DNA from: Lysobacteraceae bacterium NML08-0793
Lineage (GTDB): Bacteria; Pseudomonadota; Gammaproteobacteria; Xanthomonadales; Xanthomonadaceae
DNA length: 64,000 bases
Assembly (NCBI GenBank): GCA_002798275.1
Contig: NWQR01000001.1
Span: forward strand, 434,001-498,000
Direction: 5' to 3'
Shown here: piece by piece, positions 1 through 10,060 of the stretch
How the letters are laid out: every line of letters starts with the position of its first letter
How positions within the stretch are numbered: the first letter of the stretch is position 1
The notes under the pieces: model-generated
Database searches by the model: none
Told to the model about the DNA's origin: nothing
The model's input: only the letters and a program-made list of their open reading frames with translations
Translations under genes and position numbers: made by a program

Positions 1-104
1 ACCTGGGTGCCGTAGTCAAGCATTTGCTGGGCGTGGAAGGTTCCTTGCGAGCCGGTGAAGCCCTGCACGATGACCTTGGTGTTTTTGTTGATCAAAACTG
101 CCAT
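1..104 (-). CDS. sucD: Succinyl-CoA ligase alpha subunit, N-terminal fragment
   Basis: Only the first 34 codons lie in the window; the gene runs off the left edge. The ATG is at 104-102 and the start reads [18 protein letters not shown], the typical N-terminus of SucD with its first CoA-binding Rossmann strand and loop. SucD carries the CoA site and the phosphorylated histidine of succinyl-CoA synthetase in the TCA cycle (the histidine lies outside the window). It follows sucC by 21 bp on the same strand, so the two subunits are cotranscribed. The identity is secure although only a fragment is visible. Confidence 0.95.
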   Translation of the reverse strand, partial: MAVLINKNTKVIVQGFTGSQGTFHAQQMLDYGTQ

Positions 105-125
105 GAGTAAAAATCCTTGCGGTAA

Positions 126-1295
126 TCAGGCGGCGTTCTTGACGGCTTCGACCGCCTTCTTCGCGCCATCGTTGATGTCGTCAGCCGGGGTGATGGCAAG
201 GCCGGAGTTCTGCAACAGCGCCTTGCCTGCCTCGACGTTGGTGCCTTCAAGACGCACGATTACCGGCACCTTGACACCGACCTCTTTCACTGCGGCGATG
301 ATGCCTTCGGCAATCATGTCGCAGCGGACGATGCCGCCAAAGATATTGACGAAAATCGCCTTCACCTTGTCGCTGGAAAGAATCAGCTTGAAGGCTTCGG
401 TCACTTTTTCGCGGTTGGCACCGCCGCCTACGTCCAAGAAGTTGGCCGGCTCGCCACCATTCAATTTGATGACGTCCATGGTCGCCATGGCAAGACCGGC
501 ACCGTTCACCATGCAGCCGATATTGCCGTCCATGGTGACGTAGTTGAGGTCGTACTTGGAGGCGAGCACTTCGGTTTCGTCCTCCTGGCGCACATCGCGC
601 ATGGCCACCAGCTCCGGATGACGGAAGTTGGCGTTGTCGTCGGAATTGATCTTGCCATCGAGCACGGCCAGATCGCCGTTGTCGAGAATCGCCAGCGGGT
701 TCAGCTCCACCAGCGCCAGATCCTTGTCATTGAACAGCTTGTACAGACCCAGCATGATTTTCGACAGCTGGCCGACCTGCTTGGCGGAAAGCCCCAGCGC
801 AAAGCCGAGATCGCGGCACTGATAGCCTTGCAGGCCTTCAACAAAGTTGACGTGCAGGGTTTTGATTGCGTCGGGCTTTTCGGCAGCGACCTGTTCGATG
901 TCCATGCCGCCTTCGGCCGAAGCGATGAAAGTTACGCTCTGGGTGGCGCGATCAACCAGCACCGACAGATACAGCTCCTTGTCGATATTGGTGGCCTGGG
1001 TCACCAGCACGCTGTCCACCGGCAGTTCAACGCCCGCCGTCTGGTAGGTAGCCATCTTGGTGCCGAGCATGGCTTTGGCATGCTCACGCACTTCGTCCAG
1101 GGTTTTGGCCAGCTTGACGCCACCGGCCTTGCCGCGACCGCCTGCGTGAATCTGGGCTTTCACCACCCAGAAATCGCCGCCAATGGCTTTGGCAGCGGCA
1201 ACAGCTTCGTCAGGGGAATGGGCAACCTGCCCGGCGGGAACGGCGATGCCGTAATCGGCAAACAGCGCTTTGGCCTGATATTCGTGAAAGTTCAT
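126..1295 (-). CDS. sucC: Succinyl-CoA ligase [ADP-forming] beta subunit
   Basis: 389 aa, the normal SucC length. It forms the nucleotide-binding subunit of succinyl-CoA synthetase, converting succinyl-CoA to succinate with ATP formation in the TCA cycle. The N-terminal ATP-grasp domain shows [18 protein letters not shown], and the C-terminal CoA-ligase domain shows [13 protein letters not shown] and [18 protein letters not shown], which fit the ligase interface. The start MNFHEYQAK is the family consensus start. It is the first gene of sucCD and is divergent from pilS; no clear Shine-Dalgarno is seen in front of it. Confidence 0.97.
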   Translation of the reverse strand: MNFHEYQAKALFADYGIAVPAGQVAHSPDEAVAAAKAIGGDFWVVKAQIHAGGRGKAGGVKLAKTLDEVREHAKAMLGTKMATYQTAGVELPVDSVLVTQATNIDKELYLSVLVDRATQSVTFIASAEGGMDIEQVAAEKPDAIKTLHVNFVEGLQGYQCRDLGFALGLSAKQVGQLSKIMLGLYKLFNDKDLALVELNPLAILDNGDLAVLDGKINSDDNANFRHPELVAMRDVRQEDETEVLASKYDLNYVTMDGNIGCMVNGAGLAMATMDVIKLNGGEPANFLDVGGGANREKVTEAFKLILSSDKVKAIFVNIFGGIVRCDMIAEGIIAAVKEVGVKVPVIVRLEGTNVEAGKALLQNSGLAITPADDINDGAKKAVEAVKNAA

Positions 1296-1457
1296 TGAGT
1301 CACCAAGGAAGTGGAAAGGCAGCCCCCGGCTAGCAATGCGCCGGAGTGCGCCGCCTATTGTCGCGCAAAGCGGGCTTTCGGGGCAAAACCCTTGTGCATT
1401 TCACCATGACCAATCCGGCCAAGCCCTATAATCGCGCCGCATTTCAAGGACAGAGCC

Positions 1458-3056
1458 ATGCCTACTCGCCAGATCAAAACCGTTCACGACCACAGCCTGC
1501 GCGCGGAAATCCGCCTGTATGCGCTTTATCGCATGCTCGAAGCCGTCACGCTGTTGGCGATGATCATCCTGTATGCCTCGGCAGAAGAAGTCATGCGCAG
1601 CACGCTGCTGTATGCCGTGCCTGCCTGCCTGATCTATCTGTTGGTTGCCACAACCTTCATCGCACTGGCGTACACCCGGATTTCCGCCAGTCGGCAGATC
1701 GTGCTCGGCACGGTATTCGACCTGATTTTCGCCGGACTGCTGGCTTGGCTGATTCCGCAAGCTGCCGACGTCATCGGCCCGATGCTGATGCTGAATGTGG
1801 TAGCTGCCGCATTGCTGGTATCACTGCCATTTGGCTTGTCCATCGCGGTGGTGGCTGGCACGGGGCTAATGCTGCTCTCTCCCCGGGGCTGGAACGACCA
1901 TCTGCCTTATGCACTGATTTATATCGCCATTGCCCTGGTCGCCAGCCGCCTTGGCCAGAAAATCTCCCAATCAGACCAGGTGACCGAGCAGCAAAGCCTG
2001 GAAATTGCTGAATTGTCACGGATGAATTCGCTGATTCTGGAGCGTCTGCCGGTCGGTGTTCTGGTGGTCAATGGCAAGGGGCGCATCCGCACTTCCAACG
2101 AAGTCGCCCAGTACCTGTTGCGCCTGGATTCGAGCCTACCCGACGAAGAAATCCTCGATCTGCGCTCCCCACCTCTGGCGCGCAAACTACAGCGCTGGAT
2201 CGAGGGCAAGCCGCAGGATCAGGAGCTGCTGGCCTTCCGCCATCACGAAGCGCGCATCGAGCCGCAATTCCTGCGCTTGATTCCGCAGGGCGAGGAAATC
2301 CTGATTTTCCTGAACGACACCTCGCAAGCTGCACGCCGCGCCGAAACCATGACGCTGGCGACCTTGGGACGCTTTTCGGCAAGTCTGGCGCACGAAATCC
2401 GCAATCCGCTTTCGGCGATCAATTACGCCGCCCAGCTGCTGGAAGAATCGCAAAGCCTAGATTACATGGATCGCAAGATGCTGGACATCATCCGCCAGCA
2501 AGTGCGTCGTACCAATGGCATCATCAACAGCGTGCTGGGGCTTGCAAGGCGCGCCCCAGCTCAGCCGCAGCGCTTCGACCTGTGCCAAATGGTGCGCAAT
2601 TTTGCCGATGAATACCGCATCGGCTTTCCGCTGGACAACGACACCCTGACCCTGCGCATCCCCGACGAGGCGCTGATGGCCAATGCCGACCCCGACCATG
2701 TCCATCAAATCCTGATGGTACTAATCAGCAATGCCCGTTATTACGGCCGCATGCCCGACGAACCGGCGCACATGACCCTGCGCGTGGCTCAGGAAGGCAA
2801 CCGCTGCATGGTGGATGTCATCGACCGGGGGCCGGGCATTTCCGATGGCGCTGCCCGCAGCCTGTTCAAGCCGTTCTACACCACCTCAAGCCACGGCACC
2901 GGGCTTGGCCTTTACATCGCCCGCGAGTTGGCACAAAACAACCGTGGCGACTTGGAATATCTGCGTCGCAGCAGCGGCTCCTGTTTCCGGCTGTCAATGC
3001 CGCTGGCAAGCGCCGAACCGGAAATGCCGGGCAGCGCACCACAGGCCGTGCAATAA
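1458..3056 (+). CDS. pilS: PilS-type sensor histidine kinase (type IV pilus regulation)
   Basis: 532 aa inner-membrane kinase. Residues about 25-165 form six hydrophobic segments, the multi-helix sensor typical of PilS. A PAS-like stretch follows (about 190-290). The HisKA box ASLAHEIRNPLSAI places the phosphorylated His at 312, and the HATPase C-terminus has DRGPGISDG and GTGLGLYIARELA. The start is set by AAGGA about 10 bp upstream of the ATG at 1458. The cognate regulator gene pilR follows 66 bp downstream. In Pseudomonas and Xanthomonas PilS/PilR controls sigma-54 transcription of the major pilin gene; the same role is inferred here. The pilA gene is not in the window. Confidence 0.93.
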   Translation: MPTRQIKTVHDHSLRAEIRLYALYRMLEAVTLLAMIILYASAEEVMRSTLLYAVPACLIYLLVATTFIALAYTRISASRQIVLGTVFDLIFAGLLAWLIPQAADVIGPMLMLNVVAAALLVSLPFGLSIAVVAGTGLMLLSPRGWNDHLPYALIYIAIALVASRLGQKISQSDQVTEQQSLEIAELSRMNSLILERLPVGVLVVNGKGRIRTSNEVAQYLLRLDSSLPDEEILDLRSPPLARKLQRWIEGKPQDQELLAFRHHEARIEPQFLRLIPQGEEILIFLNDTSQAARRAETMTLATLGRFSASLAHEIRNPLSAINYAAQLLEESQSLDYMDRKMLDIIRQQVRRTNGIINSVLGLARRAPAQPQRFDLCQMVRNFADEYRIGFPLDNDTLTLRIPDEALMANADPDHVHQILMVLISNARYYGRMPDEPAHMTLRVAQEGNRCMVDVIDRGPGISDGAARSLFKPFYTTSSHGTGLGLYIARELAQNNRGDLEYLRRSSGSCFRLSMPLASAEPEMPGSAPQAVQ

Positions 3057-3122
3057 CACCAGGCCATCGGCGCAATGAAACATCCGGGCTAAAATGCGTC
3101 CTCCCCCACCAGGAGCTTTGCC

Positions 3123-4655
3123 GTGCAGACCCAAACCGCCTTGGTCATCGATGATGAACGTGATATCCGCGAACTGCTCGTCGTCACCCTGACCCGGATG
3201 GGATTGCGCGTGGAAACCGCCTCTACGGTGATTTCCGCCAAGCAGCAACTGGCCGCCCAAACATTCGACTTCTGCCTCACCGACATGCGCCTGCCAGATG
3301 GCAGCGGCATGGAAATCCTCGCGCATATCAGCGAGCACTACCCGATGACCCCGGCGGCGATGATTACCGCCTTCGGCAACATGGAAGCTGCGGTGGAAGC
3401 GCTGAAGGCCGGCGCCTTCGATTTTGTCGCCAAGCCGGTGGATCTTGGCGTATTGCGCGACTTGGTGCGCAACGCACTGAAATTGCGTGCCGAGCGCAGC
3501 GCCAGCCCGGAATCCATCCCGCAGGCATTTGCCGAGCCAGCCAACACCGCGTCCGGCCACAACGGCGCCACGGCCGATGCCACCAAGCCCGCACCCGCGC
3601 GACAATGCAGCCCGCGCCTGCGGGGCGAATCGCCGGCTATGGAACAATTGCGCCAGACCATCGCCAAAGTCGCGCGCTCACAGGCGCCGGTATATATCTG
3701 GGGCGAATCCGGCACCGGCAAAGAACTCACCGCGCGCAGTATCCACGAAGAAAGCCCGCGCGCCTCCGGCCCGTTCATTCCGGTCAACTGCGGCGCGATT
3801 CCGGCCGAACTCATGGAAAGCGAATTTTTCGGCCACAAAAAAGGCAGCTTTACCGGCGCCCATGCCGACAAGGAAGGGCTGTTCCAAGCCGCCCACGGCG
3901 GCACCCTGTTTCTGGACGAAGTGGCCGAGCTGCCGCTGCCGATGCAGGTCAAACTGCTGCACGCCATCCAGGAAAAAACCGTGCGTCCCGTAGGCGCGGC
4001 CGCCGAAATCAAGGTCGATGTGCGCATTCTTTCAGCCACTCACAAAGACCTTGCCCGACTGGTGGACGAAGGCAAGTTCCGCCACGACCTGTATTACCGC
4101 ATCAATGTGATCGAGCTGCGTGTGCCGCCCCTGCGGGAGCGCCGCAGTGACCTGCCGCTGCTTGCCAACGACATCTTGCAGCGTCTGGGTCAATCGCATG
4201 GCATCACCCCACCGGTACTGGATGAAAGCGCACTTGCCGCACTCAACCAATATCCCTTTCCCGGCAATATCCGCGAACTGGAAAACCTGCTGGAGCGCGC
4301 CATGACCATGTCCGATGGCGACCGCATCCTGGCAGATGACCTGCACCTGCCCAGCAATGCCCCGACCGGCCCGCTGGAAGCGCCAACCCCAGGCTTTCCG
4401 CCCACGGCGGTACCTCTGGCGCCTGCCACACCCGCCTATCCACCTACCCCCGCCGCGCCCGCGGCCACCACGCTGTCCGAAGTGATGGACGGCGAAAACG
4501 GCTTAGCACTGCCGGAGGCCGTGGAGCAGATGGAACGTGCCACCATCGAGCAGGCGCTGCTCGCCAACCGCTACAACAAAACCAAGACCGCCGCGCAGCT
4601 TGGCATCACCTTCCGCGCCCTGCGCTACAAATTGAAAAAACTGGGGATTGAGTAA
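3123..4655 (+). CDS. pilR: PilR-type sigma-54-dependent response regulator
   Basis: 510 aa NtrC-family activator with a GTG start preceded by AGGAG. The receiver domain (about 5-120) carries the phospho-acceptor Asp54. The AAA+ domain (about 165-400) has Walker A GESGTGK (194-200) and the sigma-54 contact loop GSFTGA (241-246), a Ser variant of the usual GAFTGA. A Fis-type HTH ends the protein ([17 protein letters not shown]). It is longer than the usual 445-470 aa because of a linker at about 125-165 and a Pro/Ala-rich linker at about 415-460. It pairs with the adjacent pilS gene and would activate sigma-54 promoters, classically pilA. Confidence 0.94.
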   Translation: MQTQTALVIDDERDIRELLVVTLTRMGLRVETASTVISAKQQLAAQTFDFCLTDMRLPDGSGMEILAHISEHYPMTPAAMITAFGNMEAAVEALKAGAFDFVAKPVDLGVLRDLVRNALKLRAERSASPESIPQAFAEPANTASGHNGATADATKPAPARQCSPRLRGESPAMEQLRQTIAKVARSQAPVYIWGESGTGKELTARSIHEESPRASGPFIPVNCGAIPAELMESEFFGHKKGSFTGAHADKEGLFQAAHGGTLFLDEVAELPLPMQVKLLHAIQEKTVRPVGAAAEIKVDVRILSATHKDLARLVDEGKFRHDLYYRINVIELRVPPLRERRSDLPLLANDILQRLGQSHGITPPVLDESALAALNQYPFPGNIRELENLLERAMTMSDGDRILADDLHLPSNAPTGPLEAPTPGFPPTAVPLAPATPAYPPTPAAPAATTLSEVMDGENGLALPEAVEQMERATIEQALLANRYNKTKTAAQLGITFRALRYKLKKLGIE

Positions 4656-4709
4656 GCCTGCCAGCCCGCTGCATCCTCACCCCATCCACCAAGCATCACT
4701 AGCGCGCAA

Positions 4710-4748
4710 AAACAAAACGCCGTGACGCAATTGCTGCGCCACGGCGTT
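4710..4748 (-). terminator. Rho-independent terminator of clpB
   Basis: The inverted repeat AACGCCGTG (4716-4724) / CACGGCGTT (4740-4748) is followed, reading the minus strand, by TTGTTTTTG. It lies 26 bp after the clpB stop codon. The convergent pilR gene ends at 4655, so the stem may also slow transcripts from that side, but the U-rich tail is on the clpB side. Confidence 0.8.
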
Positions 4749-4773
4749 GACGTTTCAAGCCCCGCTGGATGTC

Positions 4774-7371
4774 TTATGCGGCGCTGGCGGCCTTGTGGAA
4801 CACCAGCTTTCCGCCTTCGGCATCGACAGCAATGGTGTCGCCACTTGCGAAGTCGCCGGCCAGGATACGCTGTGCCAATGGGTTTTCCAGTTGCTGTTGG
4901 ATGGCGCGCTTCAACGGGCGTGCGCCATACACCGGGTCAAAGCCGATATTGCCAAGCAGCTCGTAGGCATTATCGGAAAGCTGCAAGGCCAGGCTGCGCT
5001 CGGCCAGACGCTTTTCCAGACCGCGCATCTGGATGCGGGCGATGGCCTTGATGCCGGCCTTGTCCAGTGGGTGGAACACCACGATGTCGTCCAGACGGTT
5101 GATGAACTCGGGACGGAAATGCGCCTGCACCACGCCCATCACCGCCGCCTTCATCTGTGTATAGCCTTCCGCCGAATTGTCCCCGGCCAGTTCCTGAATC
5201 TGGTGGCTGCCAAGGTTGGAGGTCATCACGATGACGGTATTGCGGAAGTCCACGGTGCGCCCCTGACCATCGGTCAGGCGGCCATCATCCAGCACTTGCA
5301 GCAGGATGTTGAACACATCCGGGTGGGCTTTTTCCACCTCGTCCAGCAAAATCACGCTGTATGGCCGACGGCGCACCGCCTCAGTGAGATAGCCGCCTTC
5401 CTCGTAGCCGACATAGCCCGGCGGCGCGCCAATCAGACGGGCGACCGAGTGCTTTTCCATGAACTCGCTCATGTCGATGCGCACCATCGCGTCCTGCGAA
5501 TCGAACAAAAAGTCCGCCAGCGCCTTGGTCAACTCGGTCTTGCCCACGCCAGTGGGCCCAAGGAACAAGAACGAGCCGGACGGGCGGTTCGGGTCGGACA
5601 GCCCGGCGCGCGAGCGGCGCACCGCATCGGAAACCACTTTCACGGCTTCTTCCTGCCCCACCACGCGCTCATGCAGATGTGCTTCCATGCGCAGCAGTTT
5701 TTCGCGCTCGCCTTCGAGCATTTTGCTCACCGGAATACCGGTCCAGCGGCTGACCACTTCGGCGATTTCTTCGGCGGTGACCTTGTCCTGCAATAGCTGG
5801 AAACCACTGGTTTCGGCTTCCTGTGCGGCCTTGAGCTGCTTTTCCAACGCCGGCAGCTGGCCGTACTGGATTTCGCTCATCCGCGCAAAATCCTGCACGC
5901 GCTGCGCCGCTTCCAGTTGCAGACGAGCCTGTTCAATCTGTTCCTTGATCCTGGTTGCGCCCTGCAAGGTGGCTTTTTCTGCCTTCCAGATTTCTTCCAG
6001 ATCCTGATATTCGCGCTCCAGCATGCTGATTTGTTCTTCCAAATCGGCAAGTCGCTTCTGGCTTTCGGCATCCTTTTCCTTCTTCAAGGCTTCGCGCTGG
6101 ATTTTCAGCTGAATCAGGCGACGCTCCTTGCGGTCAAGTTCCTCGGGCTTGGAGTCGATTTCCATGCGGATGCGGCTGGCGGCTTCGTCCATCAGGTCGA
6201 TGGCCTTGTCCGGCAATTGCCGGTCGCTGATATAGCGGTTGGAGAGCGTGGCGGCGGCGACGATGGCCGGGTCGGTGATTTCAACCCCATGATGCACGGC
6301 GTATTTTTCTTTCAGGCCGCGCAAAATGGCGATAGTGTCCTCAACGCTCGGCTCACCGACAAACACCTTCTGGAAACGGCGCTCAAGCGCGGCATCTTTT
6401 TCGATGTACTGGCGGTATTCATCTAGCGTGGTTGCGCCGATGCAGTGCAGCTCGCCGCGCGCCAGCGCCGGCTTCAGCATATTGCCCGCATCCATCGCGC
6501 CATCGGCCTTGCCGGCGCCGACCATGGTATGCAGCTCGTCGATGAACAGGATGATTTGCCCCTCGCTCTTGGCAAGGTCGTTCAGTACGGCTTTCAGGCG
6601 CTCCTCGAACTCGCCACGGAACTTCGCCCCGGCAATCAGCGCCCCCATGTCCAGGCTGAGCACGCGCTTGCCGCGCAAGCCTTCGGGCACTTCACCATTG
6701 ACGATGCGCTGCGCCAGACCCTCGACGATCGCGGTCTTGCCCACACCCGGCTCGCCAATCAGCACCGGGTTGTTTTTGGTGCGCCGTTGCAGCACCTGGA
6801 TGCAGCGGCGGATTTCTTCGTCGCGGCCAATCACCGGATCGAGCTTGCCCTTTTCGTGACGGGCAGTGAGATCGACACAGTATTTCTCCAGCGCTTGACG
6901 CTGGTCTTCGGCATTTTCGTTTTGCACGCTTTCCCCTCCTCGCATATGGTCAATGGCCGTTTCCAGTGCTTGCTTGTCGATACCTGCGGCTTTCAGGGCA
7001 CGGCCGGCCTCGCCGCTGTCGTCCAGCGCTGCCAGCAGGAACAGCTCGCTGGCGATAAAGGCATCGCCGCGCTGCTGCGCCAGTTTGTCGGTGATATTGA
7101 AGAGCCGCGCCAGGTCATTGCTGATGCTGATCTGCCCAGCCTGGCCGCTGACCTTGGGGAGCGCATCCACCTGCTCGAGCAAGCGGCTGCGCAATGCCTG
7201 CACATTGGCGCCCGCTTGCGCCAGCAATGCCCGGCTGCTGCCGCCTTGCTGGTCGATGAGTGCCAGCAACAAATGCACCGGCTCGATAATGCTGTTGTCA
7301 CGCCCCACAGCTAGCGATTGCGCATCGGCAATCGCCTGCTGGAAGCGCGTAGTGAGTTTGTCCATTCGCAT
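4774..7371 (-). CDS. clpB: ATP-dependent disaggregase ClpB
   Basis: 865 aa Hsp100 chaperone that, with DnaK, extracts polypeptides from aggregates. The Clp N-domain is at about 1-145. NBD1 has Walker A GEPGVGKT and Walker B LFIDELHT. The coiled-coil middle domain (about 410-530) is rich in Glu, Lys and Leu. NBD2 has GPTGVGKT and [15 protein letters not shown]. Length and middle domain separate it from ClpA and ClpC. The start [14 protein letters not shown] is chosen; the Met at residue 3 is an alternative and the usual family start. A sigma-32-like promoter lies 40-68 bp upstream. It is a single-gene transcript with its own terminator. Confidence 0.97.
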   Translation of the reverse strand: MRMDKLTTRFQQAIADAQSLAVGRDNSIIEPVHLLLALIDQQGGSSRALLAQAGANVQALRSRLLEQVDALPKVSGQAGQISISNDLARLFNITDKLAQQRGDAFIASELFLLAALDDSGEAGRALKAAGIDKQALETAIDHMRGGESVQNENAEDQRQALEKYCVDLTARHEKGKLDPVIGRDEEIRRCIQVLQRRTKNNPVLIGEPGVGKTAIVEGLAQRIVNGEVPEGLRGKRVLSLDMGALIAGAKFRGEFEERLKAVLNDLAKSEGQIILFIDELHTMVGAGKADGAMDAGNMLKPALARGELHCIGATTLDEYRQYIEKDAALERRFQKVFVGEPSVEDTIAILRGLKEKYAVHHGVEITDPAIVAAATLSNRYISDRQLPDKAIDLMDEAASRIRMEIDSKPEELDRKERRLIQLKIQREALKKEKDAESQKRLADLEEQISMLEREYQDLEEIWKAEKATLQGATRIKEQIEQARLQLEAAQRVQDFARMSEIQYGQLPALEKQLKAAQEAETSGFQLLQDKVTAEEIAEVVSRWTGIPVSKMLEGEREKLLRMEAHLHERVVGQEEAVKVVSDAVRRSRAGLSDPNRPSGSFLFLGPTGVGKTELTKALADFLFDSQDAMVRIDMSEFMEKHSVARLIGAPPGYVGYEEGGYLTEAVRRRPYSVILLDEVEKAHPDVFNILLQVLDDGRLTDGQGRTVDFRNTVIVMTSNLGSHQIQELAGDNSAEGYTQMKAAVMGVVQAHFRPEFINRLDDIVVFHPLDKAGIKAIARIQMRGLEKRLAERSLALQLSDNAYELLGNIGFDPVYGARPLKRAIQQQLENPLAQRILAGDFASGDTIAVDAEGGKLVFHKAASAA

Positions 7372-7410
7372 GTGATTTGAAGTTCATGGGCGGCGAACCG
7401 CGATACCTCA

Positions 7411-7439
7411 AAAATGGGGACAAAGTGCCGGGATTCAAC
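7411..7439 (-). promoter_or_regulatory. Sigma-32 (heat-shock) promoter of clpB
   Basis: On the minus strand, GTTGAAT (7439-7433) is followed after a 13-bp spacer by CCCCATTTT (7419-7411). This closely matches the RpoH consensus CTTGAAA-N(11-15)-CCCCATNT. It lies 40-68 bp upstream of the clpB start, as expected for an RpoH-driven clpB gene. Confidence 0.8.
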
Positions 7440-7455
7440 GCGTGAAAGCGCAGGT

Positions 7456-7704
7456 TTAATCCGTGTTCAATTGGCTGGCGCGTCCAATCAACTCAAGGTC
7501 GTCTTGAGTCGTCTCGGTGAAATGAATCAACCCATATTTGGCGAAATCAATCATTACCCCCTCCCCAAGACAGCTCCAGTCTTCCTTGGGATAGGCGCAG
7601 CTGTACTCGTCTGTATCAATGGAAAAAACAACAATACCCTCATCGTCATCCGCCATGCGGACGCGGTCACCCAGCCTCACCGCACGCCCGTCGGCATATT
7701 TCAT
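7456..7704 (-). CDS. Small hypothetical protein (82 aa)
   Basis: I cannot assign a function. The 82 aa product is acidic, with no signal peptide or membrane segment. It has alternating beta-type segments (GRAVRLGDRVRM, EGIVVFSIDT, GVMIDFAKYGLIHF), suggesting a small beta-barrel. The ATG at 7704 overlaps the stop of the DUF4166 gene as ATGA (7704-7701), so it is translationally coupled as the last gene of the rluD-pgeF chain. The clpB promoter starts only 17 bp beyond its stop, and no terminator was seen between them. Coupling argues that it is a real gene. Confidence 0.7.
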   Translation of the reverse strand: MKYADGRAVRLGDRVRMADDDEGIVVFSIDTDEYSCAYPKEDWSCLGEGVMIDFAKYGLIHFTETTQDDLELIGRASQLNTD

Positions 7705-8234
7705 CCCACAGGCTCCAGCCAGCCTTGGTAGTGAATCAGGCGGCCAATCAGCGGCAGGTTGACCTCCACTTCAAAGTGGTAGCGACCTGCCTCGCCATAT
7801 TCGCGGCAGCGGATTTCTTCAAACCAACCGGCTGGCAGCGGCAGCACGCCAAACAGACGGGCACCCTCGCCGATCCAGTGCAATACCGCGTCGATGCGAT
7901 ACAGGCGCAAGCGCAGGCTAAGCGGGCCAATGCGCTCTTGCAAACGACCTTGGCGGGCTTTCAGCGTCGAACTCAAGGGATGGTCGGCAAAACTGCGTTG
8001 CCAGATTTCCTTTTCCGGGCTGCGCTGAAAGCGCACCTGCAAGGGTGCATCGCACATCGACGGCGGCATTTTTGCCAATGCGCAAAGCCAGCGCGCCAGT
8101 CGGCCTTCGCCGCGCTGTACCGTGCACTGCCCCTGCCAGTGCGGCGGCGCGATGAAGCCATGCAGATGCCGCACTTCTTCACCCAAGTGATAGAACTCCG
8201 CCCCCAGCAGCCGTTGAAACAAGGTCGTACTCAT
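7701..8234 (-). CDS. DUF4166 domain protein
   Basis: 177 aa. The sequence fits the DUF4166 pattern: FQRLLGAEFYHLGEEVRHLH at the start, MPPSMCDAPLQVRF in the middle, then EIWQRSF, ERIGPLSLRLRL and the closing PLIGRLIHYQGWL. The biochemical role of the family is unknown to me. The ATG at 8234 overlaps the pgeF stop as ATGA. An in-frame extension upstream to 8402 exists but lies entirely inside pgeF and lacks the family pattern, so the shorter start is used. The gene is sandwiched by four-base overlaps with pgeF and the 82-aa gene, implying coupled translation. Confidence 0.8.
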   Translation of the reverse strand: MSTTLFQRLLGAEFYHLGEEVRHLHGFIAPPHWQGQCTVQRGEGRLARWLCALAKMPPSMCDAPLQVRFQRSPEKEIWQRSFADHPLSSTLKARQGRLQERIGPLSLRLRLYRIDAVLHWIGEGARLFGVLPLPAGWFEEIRCREYGEAGRYHFEVEVNLPLIGRLIHYQGWLEPVG

Positions 8235-8974
8235 TGCATCCACACCAAGGTCGCCATGCGGCCAGTGCGACCATCGCGGCGGTAGGAATAGAACTTTTCC
8301 GTCTCGCCAATGGTGCAATGCTCGCCGCCGTAAATGGCTTCGGCACGCATGCCCGCGGCGATCAAACGCTGTCGCGCCAGGGCATACAAGTCCACGTTCC
8401 AATGACCAGGCGCCGTGGCCGAAAAGCAGGCCGCCGCCGCATGGTCATGGCGGATAAAGGCATCGCGCACTTCCGCGCCAATTTCATAGCGTTGCGCGCC
8501 CGCCGCAGGCCCAAGCCAAGCCAGCAGATTATGCGGCGCGGTCTGCATCGCGGCGATGGTGGCCTCCAGCACCCCGGCGGCAAGTCCGCGCCAACCTGCG
8601 TGGGCGGCGCCAATTTCGCCGCCATCACGGGCGACCCATATCACCGGCAGGCAATCGGCGGTGAGGATGGCCAACACCTGCCCGCGCACGGCGGTTACGG
8701 CAGCATCGGCTTCGGGCTCATTACTTGCGGCCTCGCTGATGCGCGCGACCTGCACGCCATGCACCTGATGCAGCCAGTGCGGCGCGCTAGGAAGCGCAAG
8801 CATTTGCTGCAATTGGCGGCGGTTCTCGGCCACCGCTTCTGCCGCATCGCCACTGCGGCTGCCCATGTTGAACGCGGCAAACGGCGGTTGCGAAATCCCC
8901 GCCCCTGCACGCGTGGTCGTGATTGCCATAGCCCCGGGTGGCGCCGGCCAGCTGGCATAAATCCACGGCTGCAT
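8231..8974 (-). CDS. pgeF: Peptidoglycan editing factor PgeF / YfiH-family laccase-like protein
   Basis: 247 aa protein of the Cu-oxidase_4 (YfiH, DUF152) family. Metal-ligand motifs are present: HQVHG (about residue 69), TADCLP (about 104) and AAHAGWRG (about 124). In E. coli the protein prevents L-Ser from replacing L-Ala in peptidoglycan stems; homologs are also described as polyphenol oxidases or purine nucleosidases. The start overlaps the rluD stop by one base (TGATG at 8976-8972). The rluD-pgeF pairing is conserved in many proteobacteria, which supports the call. Confidence 0.92.
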   Translation of the reverse strand: MQPWIYASWPAPPGAMAITTTRAGAGISQPPFAAFNMGSRSGDAAEAVAENRRQLQQMLALPSAPHWLHQVHGVQVARISEAASNEPEADAAVTAVRGQVLAILTADCLPVIWVARDGGEIGAAHAGWRGLAAGVLEATIAAMQTAPHNLLAWLGPAAGAQRYEIGAEVRDAFIRHDHAAAACFSATAPGHWNVDLYALARQRLIAAGMRAEAIYGGEHCTIGETEKFYSYRRDGRTGRMATLVWMQ

Positions 8975-9954
8975 CAGTATTGCGCCTCGTTCCAGGCGCG
9001 GGTGTCCTCGCGCAGCGCACGCAGCAATGCGCGCATGTCATCGGGTATCGGCGCTTCGGCGCGCACTGGCTCGCCGCTTATCGGGTGGTCAAATGCCAGC
9101 GCTTCGGCATGCAGCGCCTGACGTTTGAAGCCGCGCAGTTGTTCGACCAGTTCATCGCTGGCGCCCTTGGGCAGTTTCAGCGCGCCGCCATACAGCGGGT
9201 CGCCGATGATGGGGTGCCTGATTTGCTGCATATGCACGCGAATCTGATGGGTACGGCCGGTTTCAAGGCGGCATTCCAGCGCAGTATGGGCACGGAAGCG
9301 CTCGCGCAGGCGGTAATGGGTGATGGCTTCGCGGCCATCTTCACGCACGCACATCCGCAGACGGTCGCGCGGATGGCGGTCAATCGGAAAATCTGCCGTG
9401 CCGCCAGCCACCATCGTGCCCAGCACCACGGCCACATACTGGCGATGCACTTCGCGCGCGGCCAGCATTTCCACCAGCCGGGTTTGCGCAGGCAGGCTGC
9501 GCGCCACCACCATCACGCCGGAGGTGTCCTTGTCCAGTCGATGCACGATGCCGGCACGGTTCAATGTCGCCAGCGCCGGGTCGCGGTGCAGCAGCGCATT
9601 GACCAAGGTGCCATCGGGGTTGCCCGCGCCCGGATGTACCACAAGCCCGGCAGGCTTATTGAGGATGAAAAGATGCTCATCCTCATACAGCACATCCAGC
9701 GGAATATCCTGCGGGCAAGCAGCCGTCTCCACGCCCAGCCGGGCGTTCAGGCTGACGGTTTCGCCGCCATGCAGCAGGTCGCGTGGACGTGCGTTGCGGC
9801 CATCGAGCAACACGTCGCCAGACTTTACCCATTCGGCCAGTCGCGAGCGTGAAAACTCCGGGAAAAGTTCGGCCAGTACCGCATCAAAGCGGCGACCGGC
9901 GGCGCTGGCAGGGACAATGGCTTGGCGAATATCGGCGGTGTGCATATCTGTCAT
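8974..9954 (-). CDS. rluD: 23S rRNA pseudouridine synthase RluD
   Basis: 326 aa. An N-terminal S4 RNA-binding domain (about 18-75) precedes the RluA-type synthase domain. The catalytic motif HRLDKDTSG places the nucleophilic Asp at 141. RluD makes the pseudouridines of helix 69 (positions 1911, 1915 and 1917 in E. coli) in the large subunit. A longer frame begins with TTG at 10008 but its extra 18 residues do not look conserved; ATG 9954 is chosen. It is divergent from bamD, the usual neighbour in gammaproteobacteria. It is the first gene of an overlapped four-gene unit. Confidence 0.93.
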   Translation of the reverse strand: MTDMHTADIRQAIVPASAAGRRFDAVLAELFPEFSRSRLAEWVKSGDVLLDGRNARPRDLLHGGETVSLNARLGVETAACPQDIPLDVLYEDEHLFILNKPAGLVVHPGAGNPDGTLVNALLHRDPALATLNRAGIVHRLDKDTSGVMVVARSLPAQTRLVEMLAAREVHRQYVAVVLGTMVAGGTADFPIDRHPRDRLRMCVREDGREAITHYRLRERFRAHTALECRLETGRTHQIRVHMQQIRHPIIGDPLYGGALKLPKGASDELVEQLRGFKRQALHAEALAFDHPISGEPVRAEAPIPDDMRALLRALREDTRAWNEAQY

Positions 9955-10060
9955 CGTAAGGTTCCCGGGCGACTTATTGCCCTTGTGTTCATTCTGTATG
10001 GGCGGCAAGTGCCCCGGCTAGGCTATTATCACCGCTTCCGTTTCGACATCCTGCATATCC

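Noticed and set aside
4747-5796. Open frame of 349 codons antisense to clpB
   Set aside because: Mirror frame of a highly conserved gene; composition typical of a shadow frame.
8235-8402. N-terminal extension of the DUF4166 protein
   Set aside because: The 56 extra codons lie inside pgeF, are Arg/His-rich and unlike the family; ATGA overlap at 8234 gives a natural start.
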